Origin: a virus | Reading direction: 5' to 3' (one strand) | Length of the DNA stretch: 64,000 nt | IMG/VR virus record: IMGVR_UViG_3300021963_004854 | Coordinates: 107,567 to 171,566 of that record | Shown: piece by piece, positions 30,251 through 38,910 of the stretch | Layout: each line of letters starts with the position of its first letter | Position numbering within the stretch: the first letter of the stretch is position 1 | Translations under genes and position numbers: made by a program | Notes under the pieces: model-generated | Databases searched by the model: none | What the model was told of the DNA's origin: nothing | What the model saw: only the letters and a program-made list of their open reading frames with translations

Positions 30251-31192
30251 CGCATTTAACGCTATTTTCTGTTCGTTAGTTGTTTCAAATCTATTGATGT
30301 TTGGCGTGGGATTTTTTAGACGTAGGGGAAATCTAAATCTCTTTTCAAATGCCCAACCATCACCGCCGGTGAGGTCTTTAATCTTCTCCTTCACTTGCTC
30401 AAACCCAGTAAATTTTGTCTCTTGTGGGATTATCTCGAACCCTGCAGCCCTATAACCAGAGAATTTAGTTTTATATCGGTCAGACACAATATTATCATAA
30501 TTGGTCACGTTTGCCAGCAAATTAATCGTTGTGGTATCTAATAGACTAGATTTTTCTAAGTGGCAACTAAACGCAATCGAAAACTTCCAATGATACGATA
30601 GAAAATCTCCCATGACGTAAAATCCGGATCTTTCGGAAAAACTCCGCCAATCGTTTTGTTCTTTAGTTGTGGGATAAAACCAGCCATCAAAGGTATTGAT
30701 TAAAGTATTGCCTCCACATACCGCAGAAGTATATCCCATTTCTTGTAGTTTCTCAAATAGTATAAAATGAGTTGCAAATTGTGGACTACTAACATCATAT
30801 TTATTGGCAAATTCAATTAAGTTTCTACTAAGAAATTGAATTACATCTACGTCAATAAACTTATAAGATACTTTTCTGGCATCACAAAATTCTACGGCAG
30901 TTTTAATGTCATGCCAATTCAGGTCATCAGGAAATCTCATTATGATAATATCAAAAGAAACTCCTGCTCGAATAAAGCAATCAACCATAACTTGACTATC
31001 TATTCCGCCGCTTAGACAGACTGCCGGATTTGTTCCTAAATTTGGCAATAGAGTATTTACCGCATCAATGGAATAATCCCAGATGATATTTGGTTCTATC
31101 GAATCTATTTGTTCAGGAGTAAGATTTAATTTCCATACCATAGCATCATCATTGACACTGGATGTTATCCAATCATCATAGAATTTTGGCAT
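30197..31192 (-). CDS. PP-loop ATPase, asparagine-synthetase-like
   Basis: 331 residues. PP-loop VCLSGGIDSQVMVDCFIRAG near residue 60, followed by IIIMRFPDDLNWHDI and a Rossmann-like ATP pyrophosphatase fold. No glutaminase domain. Such stand-alone enzymes adenylate a carboxyl and form an amide. Last gene of a three-gene overlapping operon with two oxygenase-like proteins (starts inside the preceding gene by 17 bp). Confidence 0.8.
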   Translation of the reverse strand: MPKFYDDWITSSVNDDAMVWKLNLTPEQIDSIEPNIIWDYSIDAVNTLLPNLGTNPAVCLSGGIDSQVMVDCFIRAGVSFDIIIMRFPDDLNWHDIKTAVEFCDARKVSYKFIDVDVIQFLSRNLIEFANKYDVSSPQFATHFILFEKLQEMGYTSAVCGGNTLINTFDGWFYPTTKEQNDWRSFSERSGFYVMGDFLSYHWKFSIAFSCHLEKSSLLDTTTINLLANVTNYDNIVSDRYKTKFSGYRAAGFEIIPQETKFTGFEQVKEKIKDLTGGDGWAFEKRFRFPLRLKNPTPNINRFETTNEQKIALNALYDKCIASRQSSAWIAD

Positions 31193-31805
31193 TGTTTGCT
31201 ACTTGCTGTATGCTATTATCGGTTGCCATGATGTTCATAACGAACATGATAGAATTGTCTACGAAGGAAAAGACAGAATGCTCCTTTGTTGTATTAACAA
31301 AGTATGCTCTACCAATTTCAAAGTTTAAAATTTTATCTTCCTGTATCCATTTAACTTGATGTTTACCGAAATTATGCAATGGAACAATTATTCTAAAGGT
31401 GTTACTGGGTAAAGATGTGCCATTATCACGATGCGGAGGGAAAAATCCGCCACGGTCTAACCGGAGAAAGTGGCATCGACCACAATCATTACCAAACAAA
31501 TTAAGAATTCTTTCCAGGTCGGGATAACGAGAAACAATGCTTGTTCTCTTATTGAAATCGGCTTCTGTAAACGTTGTGCCATTAATTCTATTATATTCTC
31601 GAAGCGAATCTAAATCTGGAATTCCGGAGAATCCACCATCCGCACTAGTAACAGAAAGTCCGTATCTGTTATATCCATCTTTACGCGGATTATATTGCAC
31701 CCAGCCTGGATGAGTTATCAATTTCTCTGGGTCTTCCAGATTCCATTGATAATCGAGTTCTATAACATCACCAAAATTTGAAACTAAGTCTGTGATACTA
31801 GCCAT
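31176..31805 (-). CDS. Asp/Asn beta-hydroxylase-like oxygenase
   Basis: 209 residues. CHFLRLDRGGFFPPHRDNG and FRIIVPLHNF followed by AYFVNTTKEHSVFSFVDNS resemble cupin-fold aspartyl/asparaginyl hydroxylases (HxD-type metal site, distal His). Overlaps genes on both sides in a minus-strand operon. Substrate unknown. Confidence 0.7.
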   Translation of the reverse strand: MASITDLVSNFGDVIELDYQWNLEDPEKLITHPGWVQYNPRKDGYNRYGLSVTSADGGFSGIPDLDSLREYNRINGTTFTEADFNKRTSIVSRYPDLERILNLFGNDCGRCHFLRLDRGGFFPPHRDNGTSLPSNTFRIIVPLHNFGKHQVKWIQEDKILNFEIGRAYFVNTTKEHSVFSFVDNSIMFVMNIMATDNSIQQVANNAKIL

Positions 31806-32409
31806 TGATTATCCTAAGATATTTGATGTTATCAATCTTTTCTTCCACTGATATTGCGGGTGTTGTCTTGAACCATATCACAATTGCATATCTTTCACCC
31901 GAAGTTATAGTAGATACTTTATGTAAATATCTCCAATTTGACGGAAAGGTTATCACTTGACCGCTCTTGGGTTTAATCGTCTTGTTGAAGAAGTTGAACG
32001 TCAATTCCCCACCATCATAATCATCATTTAAATATAATATGCAAGTTAAATCTTTGTGGTCTGGTCCTATCTTGATCATATCATCTTCCAGATATTGCCC
32101 GTCAATATGAGTTACATAATGTCCACCTGCTTCGTATTTAACAAACTCTACTACTGATAGTTCACATGGAAGTTTATATGTTTCTTCCAAATAGACCCTG
32201 CATTGGTCTATAACATATTCGACTCGTGTATTGAAGCTAGAATAGTCAATGAATTTGGTGTCACAGATTTTTGTATCGGTAACAGCCGAATTATTTTCTA
32301 TGTGAGTACCTTGTGTGGTAGGCGAGTGTTTGGCATTCTGATATAATACCTCCACTTGTAGTTTGGAGAATATATCCTGATTGATAATGATTTTATTTGA
32401 TTCAAACAT
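31798..32409 (-). CDS. 2OG-Fe(II) oxygenase (prolyl 4-hydroxylase type)
   Basis: 203 residues from ATG at 32409 (AGGA upstream); a GTG at 32412 is in frame. YVTHIDGQYL gives HxD, CILYLNDDYDGGELTF is the canonical core, and YLHKVSTITSGERYAIVIWF the distal His and Arg. First gene of the leftward operon. Confidence 0.87.
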   Translation of the reverse strand: MFESNKIIINQDIFSKLQVEVLYQNAKHSPTTQGTHIENNSAVTDTKICDTKFIDYSSFNTRVEYVIDQCRVYLEETYKLPCELSVVEFVKYEAGGHYVTHIDGQYLEDDMIKIGPDHKDLTCILYLNDDYDGGELTFNFFNKTIKPKSGQVITFPSNWRYLHKVSTITSGERYAIVIWFKTTPAISVEEKIDNIKYLRIING

Positions 32410-32450
32410 CACGCGATTCCTAATGCCATAGCGATATTATATATAACCAT

Positions 32451-32900
32451 ATGGTAATAGAAATTTCATTTGAACAAATCGTTCCGTTCTGGCAACGTCT
32501 TTGGCCATGGGGCAGCGAACAAACATTAGAGCCACATAGCTGCATGAGATATGGCGGTGGTTATTTTGGATTAGATTATATTCCGGATATTACATATTTT
32601 GCGCTGCTAGTGGATGATGAAATTGTCGGCGTAAATAGCGGACATACCACGCCAGATAATCTTTATCGAAGTCGCGGACTATGGATAGAACCCGAATATA
32701 GAGGCAAAGGTTTAGGTGTCCCGTTGCTAACTGCTAGTGTCACTAAAGCCAGACAACTAAATTGTGAGGGTATATGGAGTTTTCCTCGTGATACAAGTCG
32801 CAAAACATATGAAGCAGCCGGTTTCATCATAACAAGCGACTGGATAATTTCCGACCATAACATCAAAAATGCATATTGCTTCCAAAAAACTATTGATTAA
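32451..32900 (+). CDS. GNAT-family acetyltransferase
   Basis: 149 residues. Acetyl-CoA-binding motif YRGKGLGVPLLTAS (RGxGxG/A type) at about residue 83, core strand LWIEPEY before it, and KTYEAAGFIITSDW after. Divergent from the oxygenase operon, so possibly functionally linked to it. Substrate not predictable. Confidence 0.85.
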   Translation: MVIEISFEQIVPFWQRLWPWGSEQTLEPHSCMRYGGGYFGLDYIPDITYFALLVDDEIVGVNSGHTTPDNLYRSRGLWIEPEYRGKGLGVPLLTASVTKARQLNCEGIWSFPRDTSRKTYEAAGFIITSDWIISDHNIKNAYCFQKTID

Positions 32901-32954
32901 TGTTCGATAATAGCGTATATTAAATCAACAACTTAACAGTAACGAAAGAATACC

Positions 32955-33272
32955 ATGCCAGTATATGATCTAATGAACGTAGAAACAGGTGAAGAGTGGG
33001 AAGAAAAAATGTCTTACGAAGACATGAAGGAGCTTACCGCAGATGGCACGATACGAATGGTTTACAAGAAAGTAAACTTTGTTCACGCCACCGGTTCGGA
33101 TGGCGGCGGTAAGGTGCCAGACCATTTCAAGGAAGTTATGTCCAAGATTGCAGAAGCCAATCCTACTAGTCCCTTAGCACAGGAATATGGTAAGAAAGAC
33201 CACAAAACAATCAAGACCCGCGATGCTGTCGATAAAGCCCGGAAGAAAGCCGGTGGTTCTCTTATAGGGTAA
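32955..33272 (+). CDS. Hypothetical protein (FmdB-like start)
   Basis: 105 residues. MPVYDLMNVETGEEWEEKMSYE resembles the N-terminus of FmdB-type phage proteins without the zinc cysteines; the C-terminal half is Lys-rich and probably disordered. Function unknown. Confidence 0.7.
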   Translation: MPVYDLMNVETGEEWEEKMSYEDMKELTADGTIRMVYKKVNFVHATGSDGGGKVPDHFKEVMSKIAEANPTSPLAQEYGKKDHKTIKTRDAVDKARKKAGGSLIG

Positions 33273-33280
33273 AATACCGC

Positions 33281-33308
33281 TTGACATTTCTGACGAATCT
33301 GCTAGGAT
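33281..33308 (+). promoter_or_regulatory. GANTC-type promoter
   Basis: TTGACA (33281-33286), 16 nt spacer with CGAATC (33294-33299), TAGGAT (33303-33308). Second site GATTCG at 33334-33339 before ATG 33342. Confidence 0.78.
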
Positions 33309-33341
33309 GTAAGAGTAGTCAGAAAGAGAAAGTGATTCGTT

Positions 33342-33677
33342 ATGATTAAGGTTTACCAGTTCCAGCTTACCGATGCCGAAATCGACGCCATCAACCGTGG
33401 CGAAGAAAGCGAAAAGTTCACCGCGTATTTCGGTCGTTCGTTTGAACGCACCTTCAAGCCTGAGTCCTTCGAGTATTACACTCACGTTGCTAACGTTGAT
33501 GTTGATGGCTTTGAACAGGCCTTCAATGTGATGAACCGCTGGGAAGATGATGAGAACTTCAATCGGCTTGAACGCCTCGTTCCCTGTTCTTCCATGTCGG
33601 TTGGTGATATCGTTGCCGACCATGACGGCACCCTCTATCGTTGTGCCTCTTTCGGGTTTGCCAAACTTACCGCTTGA
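33342..33677 (+). CDS. Hypothetical early-type protein
   Basis: 111 residues: MIKVYQFQLTDAEIDAINRG then FTAYFGRSFERTFKPE and a C-terminal DIVADHDGTLYRCASFGF. Resembles small cytosolic proteins of phage early regions, no function assigned. The TGA stop is part of the TTGACA of the next promoter. Confidence 0.75.
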   Translation: MIKVYQFQLTDAEIDAINRGEESEKFTAYFGRSFERTFKPESFEYYTHVANVDVDGFEQAFNVMNRWEDDENFNRLERLVPCSSMSVGDIVADHDGTLYRCASFGFAKLTA

Positions 33678-33701
33678 CATTTGGCACGGTTGTGCTATTA
33701 T
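33674..33701 (+). promoter_or_regulatory. GANTC-family promoter (downstream site only)
   Basis: TTGACA (33674-33679), 16 nt spacer without GAATC, TATTAT (33696-33701). GATTCG precedes ATG 33735. Nearly identical to the promoter at 49757, including the spacer end and the aatgtaagttgaaaag leader. Confidence 0.78.
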
Positions 33702-33734
33702 AAAATGTAAGTTGAAAAGAGAAAGTGATTCGTT

Positions 33735-33881
33735 ATGAAGTATGCCCTGATGATTGCCGGTCTGATTGTGATGTGTGTTCCTGAGACGGCTGGTTTCCTT
33801 CGTTTCATCCTACAGGGTGGACTCGGTTTGATGATGTTCCTCGCTGGTTGGGCTTTGGCTATGGAAGAAGCAAAATGCTAG
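33735..33881 (+). CDS. Small membrane protein
   Basis: 48 residues with two hydrophobic stretches (ALMIAGLIVMCVP and LGLMMFLAGWALAM). Own promoter. Overlaps the next ATG. Function unknown. Confidence 0.65.
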   Translation: MKYALMIAGLIVMCVPETAGFLRFILQGGLGLMMFLAGWALAMEEAKC

Positions 33882-34081
33882 AGATTATAAAATGGTTAGG
33901 CACCGCGTGTGTCATCGTCGCTGCCACCTGTCGGGCGTTTGAGTTCCACACCGTAGACCTCGTTCTGTCCATTATCGGTGCCGCCGCATGGGGTTATGCT
34001 GCATATAAGATGCAGGATAAACCTCTCATGGTTGTGAATGGTTTCATTACCGCTATTCTTCTGTATGGAGTTATGAAATGA
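33875..34081 (+). CDS. Membrane protein, three hydrophobic segments
   Basis: 68 residues; hydrophobic at about 6-20, 27-45 and 52-67 (WLGTACVIVAATC, LVLSIIGAAAWGYAAY, VVNGFITAILLYGV). Overlaps both neighbours (ATGA type). Similar small proteins occur in alphaproteobacterial genomes. Confidence 0.65.
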   Translation: MLEIIKWLGTACVIVAATCRAFEFHTVDLVLSIIGAAAWGYAAYKMQDKPLMVVNGFITAILLYGVMK

Positions 34082-34290
34082 GTTATTGGCTTTTAGTATT
34101 CCTGTTCACGCCAGAAGGTGAGTTCTTGGCTAAGGACGTTTATGAGACTGCGAGCAAGGAGCAATGCGTTGCCTTTGCTGGTGATGTGGCAAAGACTTTG
34201 GTCAATAGCAAACTTCAAGCACAGTTCCATTGTGTGAGTGACGACCACTACATGGGTCGTAAGCAGGATGAAGGTGTAGACTATGACTAA
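34078..34290 (+). CDS. Small hypothetical protein
   Basis: 70 residues: MSYWLLVFLFTPEGEFLAKD, two Cys (EQCVAF, FHCVSD). The weakly hydrophobic N-terminus may be an internal strand rather than a signal. Coupled to its neighbours by overlapping stops and starts. Confidence 0.6.
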   Translation: MSYWLLVFLFTPEGEFLAKDVYETASKEQCVAFAGDVAKTLVNSKLQAQFHCVSDDHYMGRKQDEGVDYD

Positions 34291-34393
34291 TCATCCTCGC
34301 CAACGAGAAATGTGGAATGGATTGACCGGCTCTGGCTGTTTAGGTATTTTGATTTTGCTTGCTGTGATAACTTTGATTTGGAGTGTCGGTTGA
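34283..34393 (+). CDS. 36-residue membrane peptide
   Basis: Starts inside the previous gene and stops directly before the dCMP deaminase ATG. Polar N-terminus (TNHPRQREMW), then one membrane span (CLGILILLAVITLIWSV). Confidence 0.5.
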   Translation: MTNHPRQREMWNGLTGSGCLGILILLAVITLIWSVG

Positions 34394-34825
34394 ATGGGCA
34401 AGTGGTCACAAAGGTTTCTCGACCTAGCCGAGCATATCGGCACATGGTCTTATGACCCTCGTACCAAGCTGGGTGCAGTGATTGTTGATGACCGCAATCG
34501 TATCATTTCAATCGGCTACAATGGCTTTCCACGTGGCGTCAAGGATTTGGCTGCCCGCTACGAAGATAGGCCAACCAAGCACCTGTTCGTAGCCCACGCC
34601 GAGCGCAATGCACTAGACAACTCTCCCATGTCGGTTGAGGGTTGCACAATGTATGTACCACTTATGCCTTGTAATGAGTGTGCCAAGAGTATTATCCAGC
34701 GCGGTATCAAGAAGGTAATCTGTTATGAGCCAGACCGCGAAGATACTTTCAACTGGGAAATTACCGAGTTGATGTTCGCAGAAGCAGGCGTTATGTTGTA
34801 TAGAGCAAAGCGCGGTGAAGAATAG
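34394..34825 (+). CDS. dCMP deaminase
   Basis: 143 residues. Zinc site HAERNALDN (His and catalytic Glu) and PCNECAKSII. The phage-type insertion carries few extra ligands. Converts dCMP to dUMP for ThyX. ATG follows the preceding stop directly. Confidence 0.93.
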   Translation: MGKWSQRFLDLAEHIGTWSYDPRTKLGAVIVDDRNRIISIGYNGFPRGVKDLAARYEDRPTKHLFVAHAERNALDNSPMSVEGCTMYVPLMPCNECAKSIIQRGIKKVICYEPDREDTFNWEITELMFAEAGVMLYRAKRGEE

Positions 34826-34827
34826 TA

Positions 34828-34856
34828 TTGACAAATGCCGTAAAGTGTTGTATATT
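34828..34856 (+). promoter_or_regulatory. Sigma70-type promoter
   Basis: TTGACA (34828-34833), 17 nt spacer, TATATT (34851-34856), directly after the dCMP deaminase stop. Drives the genes starting at 34884. No GANTC. Confidence 0.72.
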
Positions 34857-34883
34857 GCAATGACTAACTCAGAAAGTTAAATT

Positions 34884-35048
34884 ATGGATATTCAGTTACA
34901 AATGGAACGTATTCAGAATGCCCGTCGAGCAATGGTTCGCGCCCAGAACCCTAAGTTCCGAGCATTTTGGAATGATGTTGCAAATAAGTTGTTTGCAGAA
35001 CTTGACGGTCAGCCTTGGCTTCGGACATATGATGGAAAGTTGAACTAA
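34884..35048 (+). CDS. Small hypothetical protein
   Basis: 54 residues, basic N-terminal helix (QLQMERIQNARRAMVRAQNP) then KFRAFWNDVANKLFAEL. Stop overlaps next ATG (TAATG). No family. Confidence 0.65.
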   Translation: MDIQLQMERIQNARRAMVRAQNPKFRAFWNDVANKLFAELDGQPWLRTYDGKLN

Positions 35049-35278
35049 TGATTCTACCTGCTGGTGTAAGTGCTTTTCGTAAACCCGTGCAATTGCCTGG
35101 TATGAATTATGGTGAGAGTCATTTTCTAAATGGCTTCACGTGGCCCTATGTCAATTCTAAGGGTAAGCAGTATAATACCACGCTGACATCCAGCGGCTGG
35201 GTTTGCGATTGTATGGGTTATAACTTCCACAACAAGTGTAAGCATATTGTTGCGGTTCACGAAAAGGTTACATCATGA
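35048..35278 (+). CDS. SWIM-type zinc finger protein
   Basis: 76 residues; the C-terminal CDCMGYNFHNKCKHIVAV fits the SWIM pattern CxCx(n)CxH. Predicted nucleic-acid or protein binding. Overlaps the next gene (ATGA). Confidence 0.75.
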   Translation: MILPAGVSAFRKPVQLPGMNYGESHFLNGFTWPYVNSKGKQYNTTLTSSGWVCDCMGYNFHNKCKHIVAVHEKVTS

Positions 35279-35682
35279 TTATTCAAAATGCCGTAAGTTG
35301 TAATGGTTGCGGAGATTTCATTGTCTCTAAGCACCGCCATGATTTTGTTACCTGCACATGTGGTGCAATCTCGGTGGACGGCGGCCAAGCCTACCTGCGC
35401 CGTATTGGTAGTTTGGCGCCGGGAACATACGTCGATCTTTCGTGGGAACTTCCTGATGGATTGTATCAAGCCTGTGCGCAAGCGGTGCTTGATGCAGAAG
35501 CCTCTGGTCGAAACCACATTGGTGTGGCAAATGCCGTGATGCGAACCTTGCGTGAAGCCGACCGAATTGTTGCTGACCATGAACCGCGTATCATGGCCGA
35601 GAACAAGGATCTTGATGAGATTATGGTAGTAGAAGCCGATGGAACAGTAAATCGTTATAGAAAGGTAATTATAGATGCTTGA
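35275..35682 (+). CDS. Zinc-ribbon hypothetical protein
   Basis: 135 residues. CNGCGDFIVSKHRHDFVTC and CTCGAISVDGGQAYLRR form an N-terminal zinc-ribbon module found in many small phage and bacterial proteins (DUF7695-like, tentative). Helical C-terminus. Function unknown. Confidence 0.7.
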   Translation: MIIQNAVSCNGCGDFIVSKHRHDFVTCTCGAISVDGGQAYLRRIGSLAPGTYVDLSWELPDGLYQACAQAVLDAEASGRNHIGVANAVMRTLREADRIVADHEPRIMAENKDLDEIMVVEADGTVNRYRKVIIDA

Positions 35683-36094
35683 ATGTTTGATTATGGGTGA
35701 TAGTATCGCCGTTGGAACTAAGATGTTTGCACCCACAGAATGCGTTTCGTATTCTAAGGGTGGCTGGAATACATGGCAATGGAATAAGAAGTGGGGTGAG
35801 ACTCCACTTGAAGCCAAGCGAGTTGTTATCAGCCTCGGTACCAATGACCACAAAGGCGTCAACACCTTCAAAGAATTGATGAAGATTCGATATCGTATCC
35901 GGTCAGTTCAGGTAGTATGGATCATGCCACCTTGCAATAAGAAGTTCTGTAAGCCTGGCGTGAACAAGAATGTGACAGATATTGCCACGCGCTACGGCGA
36001 TAAGATTATCGCAACACCACATGTTCAACCGGATGGCATTCATCCCTCGTGGCGTGGTTACAAGTCTCTAGTGCAGCAAGCAGGATTGAAATAA
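35675..36094 (+). CDS. SGNH/GDSL-type hydrolase
   Basis: 139 residues. Nucleophile block MGDSIAVGTK, oxyanion GTNDH and catalytic DGIHPSWRGY are visible. Small cytosolic-type esterase; could deacetylate a sugar or act on cell-wall material. A second SGNH-like protein lies at 39172. Confidence 0.82.
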   Translation: MLECLIMGDSIAVGTKMFAPTECVSYSKGGWNTWQWNKKWGETPLEAKRVVISLGTNDHKGVNTFKELMKIRYRIRSVQVVWIMPPCNKKFCKPGVNKNVTDIATRYGDKIIATPHVQPDGIHPSWRGYKSLVQQAGLK

Positions 36095-36261
36095 TGAAAG
36101 ATGTAAAGCAAAAAGCAATAGGAGCTCTGCCATATGTGGCAGTATTTGGTGTCGCCGCGCTGGCAGTATATGGCATCACTAAAATTGTAAAGTCGGTAAA
36201 AGATATTGACTTTCCTCTAGATTTTGGCTATGATAGTCATCTAGACAAGTTCACTAAGTAA
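36094..36261 (+). CDS. Small single-span membrane protein
   Basis: 55 residues; ATG overlaps the previous stop. One span (IGALPYVAVFGVAALAVYGI) and a charged C-terminus. Confidence 0.65.
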   Translation: MKDVKQKAIGALPYVAVFGVAALAVYGITKIVKSVKDIDFPLDFGYDSHLDKFTK

Positions 36262-36272
36262 GAAAGCGTATC

Positions 36273-37421
36273 GTGACATATTATCTTCGTAATGCAAACA
36301 CCTTTCGAGTAACAGATGAAAACTCGATTGATATCACCACTTCTCTTCCCGCTGACAACTATCTTGTCAAGGCAGACCAGTTCGGCAATCTGTTCCTAGA
36401 AACAGTTGACCGCTTCGAACCTCTGACCAAGTATTACGGTGATACTCTCCGTAATGCTGACCGTATCATGCGAACCTTCAATGACCGCAGCGCATCCACT
36501 GGTGTGTTGCTGACGGGCGAGAAGGGTTCAGGTAAGACGCTGCTGGCAAAGCACCTGTCTATCATGGGTTATGAAGCTGGTATGCCTACCATCTTGATTA
36601 ATTCGTCATGGACTGGCGACTCGTTTAATAAGTTAATTCAAGATATCCAGCAACCATCGATTGTCATGTTTGACGAATTCGAAAAGGTCTATGACCGCGA
36701 AGGACAGGAAAAGATGCTGACCCTGCTTGATGGTGTGTATGCCAGCAAGACTTTGTTCGTGTTGACCTGCAATGACAAATGGCGTATCGACTCGCATATG
36801 CGCAATCGTCCTGGTCGTATCTTCTATTCACTTGACTTCAAGGGTCTGTCGGAAGAATTCATCCGCGACTATTGCAATGATGTTCTGAATAATAAGTCTC
36901 ATATCGACCAGATTACCAAGATTGCCACACTGTTTGGTGAATTCAACTTCGATATGCTCAAGGCACTAGTCGAGGACATGAACCGCTATGACGAATCGCC
37001 GCAGGAAGCAATGCGTCTCCTGAACGCCAAGCCTGAATATGACAATGCTGAACCCGATTACACGGTTCAACTTATCATCAATGGTGAAGTTGTTCCTGAG
37101 AAGTATCTTGGCACTACGGAACTTGATTTCAATCCGCTGACTGTGACCGAACGTTTCCATATTCATTATGGCACCGAATATGCAGACGAAGACGATGATG
37201 ATTTGGAAGACGATCTGGTTGTGACAGATTCGACACGTTTCCGCCCGGTGACCGCCCGAACGCGCCAAGATAATCGCTCCAAGTATGCAGTCTTCACGCC
37301 CGCTGACCTGGCACATGTCAATGCCAAGACTGGTTCGTTCGTCTTCACCAACGCTGCTGGCGAATCTGTCCAGCTGACTAAGAAGGTAGCTAAGAGCAAC
37401 TTCTACTGGGGCGCCCTGTAA
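36273..37421 (+). CDS. AAA+ ATPase
   Basis: 382 residues from GTG 36273. Walker A LTGEKGSGKTLLAKHLS (about residue 80), Walker B IVMFDEFEKV, sensor VLTCND and arginine-finger-like MRNRPGRIFYSLDF. The C-terminal third has an acidic stretch (DEDDDDLEDD) and a basic beta domain. The core resembles BCS1/FtsH-type modules often seen in T4-like phages. Role unknown; possibly protein remodelling. Confidence 0.85.
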   Translation: MTYYLRNANTFRVTDENSIDITTSLPADNYLVKADQFGNLFLETVDRFEPLTKYYGDTLRNADRIMRTFNDRSASTGVLLTGEKGSGKTLLAKHLSIMGYEAGMPTILINSSWTGDSFNKLIQDIQQPSIVMFDEFEKVYDREGQEKMLTLLDGVYASKTLFVLTCNDKWRIDSHMRNRPGRIFYSLDFKGLSEEFIRDYCNDVLNNKSHIDQITKIATLFGEFNFDMLKALVEDMNRYDESPQEAMRLLNAKPEYDNAEPDYTVQLIINGEVVPEKYLGTTELDFNPLTVTERFHIHYGTEYADEDDDDLEDDLVVTDSTRFRPVTARTRQDNRSKYAVFTPADLAHVNAKTGSFVFTNAAGESVQLTKKVAKSNFYWGAL

Positions 37422-37955
37422 ATGCTATCTGTCGCCGACGATTTTCTGTCCGCGATGGAACTAGAATATCACAGAATGATTCTGTTATCTAAAGTGGATG
37501 TACCTACGCTCAATAAATTTGGGATGTGGGTGCATTCACATGAGATTGAAAGTGGCCAGCTGAATGATATTCATTATAAGCTAGGCGTGATTTGGAAAAT
37601 CACCGCAGAAAAAACCCAGAATTATTTCAAAGATGTTCTGGGTGTAGATGTGGTACCATATAGTTTTCGGTATCAATGCACCAACTCAGACTATACCATT
37701 CATCCACACAAAGATGGTTCTGTCCGTGATAAATCTATTGACAATTGCTATAGTTCTATTGTATATCTAAATGATGAGTGGGACGAAAGTCTTGGTGGTA
37801 ACTTCGAAGTTCGCAACCAGTCTGTACCATCATTACCCAATAGAATGGTAATTTATTCAAGGGATGAAGAACATTGGGTATCTAAATCATTACAAGATTG
37901 GAAGATACCGAGAATGATGTTATTGATTAGTTGGAGTAAGAAAGATGAAAGTTAA
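37422..37955 (+). CDS. 2OG-Fe(II) oxygenase-like protein
   Basis: 177 residues. IHPHKDGSVRDK (HxD-type), SSIVYLNDEWDESLGGNFEV (core) and RDEEHWVSKSLQDWKIPRMMLLISW (distal His, Arg). Fifth oxygenase-like gene in the window. Starts immediately after the AAA+ stop. Confidence 0.78.
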   Translation: MLSVADDFLSAMELEYHRMILLSKVDVPTLNKFGMWVHSHEIESGQLNDIHYKLGVIWKITAEKTQNYFKDVLGVDVVPYSFRYQCTNSDYTIHPHKDGSVRDKSIDNCYSSIVYLNDEWDESLGGNFEVRNQSVPSLPNRMVIYSRDEEHWVSKSLQDWKIPRMMLLISWSKKDES

Positions 37956-38499
37956 TATTGGAACATATAGAACCTACTTCGGTCCATACCAACTAGCAGA
38001 AAAGATTCTATTCTGGAAGGACAAGGATGGCGATGCTGTCTTTCATCTGGGAGAGAAAATTAGTGAAACTTTCGTCGGCAAGTTTCTCTTCTGGATTGAC
38101 AGTAAGAAGAAGCGCACAGAAAAAGTTCATATCGACAAGTATGATACTTGGAGTATGGACAACACTCTTGCTCTGATTATTCTCCCCATGCTAAAGCAAC
38201 TCAAGGCGACCAAGCATGGTTCACCTGCCGTGGCAGATGAGGATGTTCCAGAAGAACTTCGCTTTGCTGCTTCGGAAGACCCCGGTCATGAGTTTGAAAC
38301 TGACAGTAACTGGCACAAGCGTTGGGACTGGGTCATGGATGAAATGATCTGGGCATTTGAACAGATTGCGGATGATAACAGCGATGCTGTTTATTTTCAA
38401 GATGGCACCCTTAATGTAGAAGCATGGAAAGCATATAATAAGCGTATTGACAACGGCACCAGACTGTTTGGTGTTTACTTTAGAGGACTGTGGGACTAA
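37945..38499 (+). CDS. Conserved T4-like phage hypothetical
   Basis: 184 residues. The stretch YDTWSMDNTLALIILPMLKQ and the HKRWDWVMDEMIWAFEQI region are a pattern I recognise from many T4-like phages, always unannotated. Trp/Asp-rich, soluble. Confidence 0.8.
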   Translation: MKVNIGTYRTYFGPYQLAEKILFWKDKDGDAVFHLGEKISETFVGKFLFWIDSKKKRTEKVHIDKYDTWSMDNTLALIILPMLKQLKATKHGSPAVADEDVPEELRFAASEDPGHEFETDSNWHKRWDWVMDEMIWAFEQIADDNSDAVYFQDGTLNVEAWKAYNKRIDNGTRLFGVYFRGLWD

Positions 38500-38732
38500 T
38501 GACTAAGTTTACTGTTGAAATTGATTACGATATGTCGGATAAGATTACGTTTGATAATCTCAAGGATTGTCGCCAGCGTTTTCTAAATGACCTGGGGCAG
38601 AACAATTCCGTTTTTGTATGGGATAGCCCAGAAGAAGATGATGCTGAAATCCAGCGGCATATTGATGCGCTTGATATTATTCTCAAGTGGTATGGTACAC
38701 CCGAACAATTGAAGGAGATTTACGGTGAGTGA
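38499..38732 (+). CDS. Small hypothetical protein
   Basis: 77 residues from ATG 38499, overlapping the previous stop. MTKFTVEIDYDMSDKITFDNL suggests an alpha/beta fold; acidic (PEEDDAEIQRH). Confidence 0.65.
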   Translation: MTKFTVEIDYDMSDKITFDNLKDCRQRFLNDLGQNNSVFVWDSPEEDDAEIQRHIDALDIILKWYGTPEQLKEIYGE

Positions 38733-38910
38733 GCCAAAGACTACCAAGGGCGGTGTATTTGCACCTACCGATATTCCCGTTATCAAGCGGGCATTGCACT
38801 CTTATCTACTCGACCTTATGCGAGTAGAGGGATATAGTGAACGCAACCCTCATCCAGATGTGACGGTTATCTCAAACCTACTACACCGATTGGGCCGCAT
38901 CGATGGCTAA
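38725..38910 (+). CDS. Small hypothetical protein
   Basis: 61 residues, GTG start with GGAG about 8 nt upstream, overlapping the previous gene. Contains APTDIPVIKRALHSYLLDLM, probably helical. Confidence 0.65.
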   Translation: MSEPKTTKGGVFAPTDIPVIKRALHSYLLDLMRVEGYSERNPHPDVTVISNLLHRLGRIDG

